From Verrucomicrobiia bacterium (GTDB taxonomy: Bacteria; Verrucomicrobiota; Verrucomicrobiia; Verrucomicrobiales; DEV007): a stretch of 64,000 nucleotides of DNA. This document shows positions 62,483 through 64,000 of the stretch, one piece after another. The stretch covers positions 62,001-126,000 of the forward strand of contig JAUIAH010000008.1 in NCBI GenBank assembly GCA_030425385.1, in the 5' to 3' direction. The position numbers and the translations under genes were made by a program. The notes beneath the pieces were generated by a model. That model was not told the origin of the DNA. It ran no database searches and saw only the letters and a list, made by a program, of their open reading frames with translations. Each line of letters begins with the position of its first letter. Position 1 is the first letter of the stretch.

Positions 62483-64000
62483 ATGCGATGGATTTTATGG
62501 ATCTGGATTCTCGCGGGACTCCCTACACTGGCCTGGGGAGATCCCGAACTAGAGGTGCGCGATGCGCGCTGGGGGTTTGATGGCAAGAAGCGCTTTGAGG
62601 CATTCAATCTCCTCACGCTCCAGGTCCACAATCCGTCAAACGAGCCCTATCAAGGGTTCATACGCCTCAATCCAATCCTAGGTACGTCATCCGTGGGGCT
62701 CGCGGAAGAACAGCGAATCAGTGTGGCACCTGGAGGAAGCCGTACCGTTCAATTCACCCCTTTCCTGAAACCGCATGGGGCCCACGACTGGGAAGTTCGT
62801 TGGCAAGGAGGAAGCAATCGTCTCGCGCAGCTCCTCTCGGATCAGGACGCGAGTGGCCTTGCTACCGTCAAACTACGCATTGGGGAGCAATCCTCTGGAA
62901 ACTTCGCGAGCTTTCCGCCCGAGCAGTTTCCGACGAATGTGAGTGCTACAAGCACCCTCGGCGCCTTGTTCGTGGGAGCCGATCCCCAATGGGGCGCAGC
63001 GCGCGCAGACACCTTTCTTCAATGGTTGCGGCGAGGCGGCCATTTGCATCTTTGTCAGGATGCAACCGGCGAGGACATCCGCTTCCAAGGCAGCTTGGCC
63101 GTTCTCAATGATTCCAATGTTAGGAGTCTTGGTCACGGAATCATCACGCGTCATGCGAAGCGTCTGCGCGATTTCTCCCGTAGTGACGCTATCGCCCTCA
63201 CACCAAGCACCACCCAAGCGCAATTGGGAGCCATCGCGCAGCCTCGGAATCAAGCCTTTCGTGGCTTTGGACTGACAACTCTCCCAGACATTCCTTGGCC
63301 TTGGATCTACGCAGGAGCCGTGCTCTACCTCTGTCTGGTCGGACCAGGACATTATTTCTTTGCTAGGAACAGCCGCCGAGACTATCGCCTCATTCTTTCT
63401 GCCCTTCTCCTACTTGTCGTGGGCTTCTCTTTCCTCTTCTCCTATGTCGGCCGACGCGGCTTTGGCGAAGCCGATCGCTGGGTGACCGGAGCAATCGCCA
63501 CTTCGCTAGATGACGGCACTTACGATGTTCATCAGTGGTCCCATGCCTTTGTGACTAAAGGTGCCAGCTATACCTTTCGCTATCCTAGCAAGCATCAACT
63601 CGTTGATGTCGATCACGAGGTTGAGCGTGTGCCGGGTATCCTCTTATCTGGTCCTGGCGGAGCCATGCAACTGGATCTCCCACGTTACAGCTCACGCAAT
63701 CTTGTGAGTCAGGCGCTGTTGAGAGGACCTGACATTGATGTCGAGCTGCATCAATGGACAGATCCGTTTGAAGGCCGTGTCGAAGCCAGCATTCGTACGG
63801 AAGTCATCATTCGGAAGGCTTACTGCGTTCAAGATGATACGCTTTATAGGATGGAATTGCAGGGCGCCAATCGCTGGGTTTCAGGGCAACCCATTCGCAA
63901 CTGGAAGACCTCTCATCGACATCCCAACCACGCTTCGTATCGCGACGCCCCGTGGGAGTCTCTGAACCACGACCTTCCCAATTGGCTCCTCGCTCGTCTA
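62483..64000 (+). CDS. Exported/membrane protein, unknown function (partial)
   Basis: An open reading frame from ATG 62483 runs 506 codons to the right edge without a stop. It has a signal peptide ('ILWIWILAGLPTLAWGDPEL'), a beta-rich extracytoplasmic domain ('VHNPSNEPYQGFIRLNP', 'ISVAPGGSRTVQFTP'), and near residues 275-330 two hydrophobic segments ('WIYAGAVLYLCLVGPGHYFF' and 'LILSALLLLVVGFSFLFSYV') with a 'VGPGHYF' turn between. Similar proteins occur in Planctomycetota and Verrucomicrobiota as unnamed membrane proteins; I do not know a function. It is divergent from the radical SAM gene, sharing the palindrome-containing region. Confidence 0.75.
   Translation, partial: MRWILWIWILAGLPTLAWGDPELEVRDARWGFDGKKRFEAFNLLTLQVHNPSNEPYQGFIRLNPILGTSSVGLAEEQRISVAPGGSRTVQFTPFLKPHGAHDWEVRWQGGSNRLAQLLSDQDASGLATVKLRIGEQSSGNFASFPPEQFPTNVSATSTLGALFVGADPQWGAARADTFLQWLRRGGHLHLCQDATGEDIRFQGSLAVLNDSNVRSLGHGIITRHAKRLRDFSRSDAIALTPSTTQAQLGAIAQPRNQAFRGFGLTTLPDIPWPWIYAGAVLYLCLVGPGHYFFARNSRRDYRLILSALLLLVVGFSFLFSYVGRRGFGEADRWVTGAIATSLDDGTYDVHQWSHAFVTKGASYTFRYPSKHQLVDVDHEVERVPGILLSGPGGAMQLDLPRYSSRNLVSQALLRGPDIDVELHQWTDPFEGRVEASIRTEVIIRKAYCVQDDTLYRMELQGANRWVSGQPIRNWKTSHRHPNHASYRDAPWESLNHDLPNWLLARL

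Overview
This 64 kb window looks like the chromosome of a moderately GC-rich, Gram-negative member of the Planctomycetota-Verrucomicrobiota-Chlamydiota group, most likely Verrucomicrobiota. That placement is an inference. It rests on large secreted CotH-kinase/lamin-tail-domain proteins with C-terminal calcium-loop motifs, a purple-acid-phosphatase-like protein carrying a 'GFGYGDDDD...DDGFxAYLNG' beta domain, a Tat-exported Gfo/Idh/MocA oxidoreductase, a quinoprotein dehydrogenase with an inserted cytochrome c domain, and the N-terminal part of an alpha/beta-hydrolase-type lipoprotein. No rRNA or other taxonomic marker settles it.

Layout. 0-7.2 kb: housekeeping and envelope genes (lipoprotein and methyltransferase operon, cysteine-cluster protein, phosphatase, glycosyltransferase and membrane-protein pair, DUF1697 protein). 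7.4-9.25 kb: a tRNA with a CAU anticodon followed by a decayed tyrosine recombinase, a hicAB toxin-antitoxin pair and an interrupted reverse-strand gene, which together resemble a worn-down integrated element. 9.4-21 kb: two overlapping genes made of a 'DPxxAxxW' helical repeat, a DUF2339 membrane protein, an HtrA-type protease, a small membrane protein, a P-loop kinase, and a leftward mpaA/kinase-fold operon. 21-30 kb: a CotH/lamin-tail protein coupled to a PQQ/cytochrome c dehydrogenase, a secreted protein, a hydroxyacid dehydrogenase and a REP-type transposase. 30-45 kb: a second, larger CotH protein, a small membrane protein, a 2383-residue hybrid NRPS-PKS (A-PCP-KS-AT-KR-ACP-TE), then a VTC-DUF4956-HlyD operon. 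45-52 kb: a sodium/solute symporter, a roughly 690-base gene-free AT-rich region that is a candidate replication origin, dnaA, dnaN and a two-component system. 52-64 kb: an animal-type haem peroxidase, a broken PD-(D/E)XK-type gene, a vapBC-type pair, clpP and trpF, an MFS transporter, a Tat oxidoreductase, uppP, a lipoprotein, a B12-binding radical SAM enzyme and a membrane protein that runs off the right edge.

How the genes work together. The most distinctive block is 30-45 kb. An all-in-one amino-acid-primed polyketide synthase sits between a CotH-kinase surface protein and an operon whose first product has the VTC polyphosphate polymerase fold. CotH, VTC and DUF4956 proteins are known from other genomes as surface or polyphosphate-related families; a functional link to the NRPS-PKS is only suggested by position here. 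dnaA and dnaN mark the replication-initiation locus. Two genes are cut by the window edges (positions 1-922 and 62483-64000).
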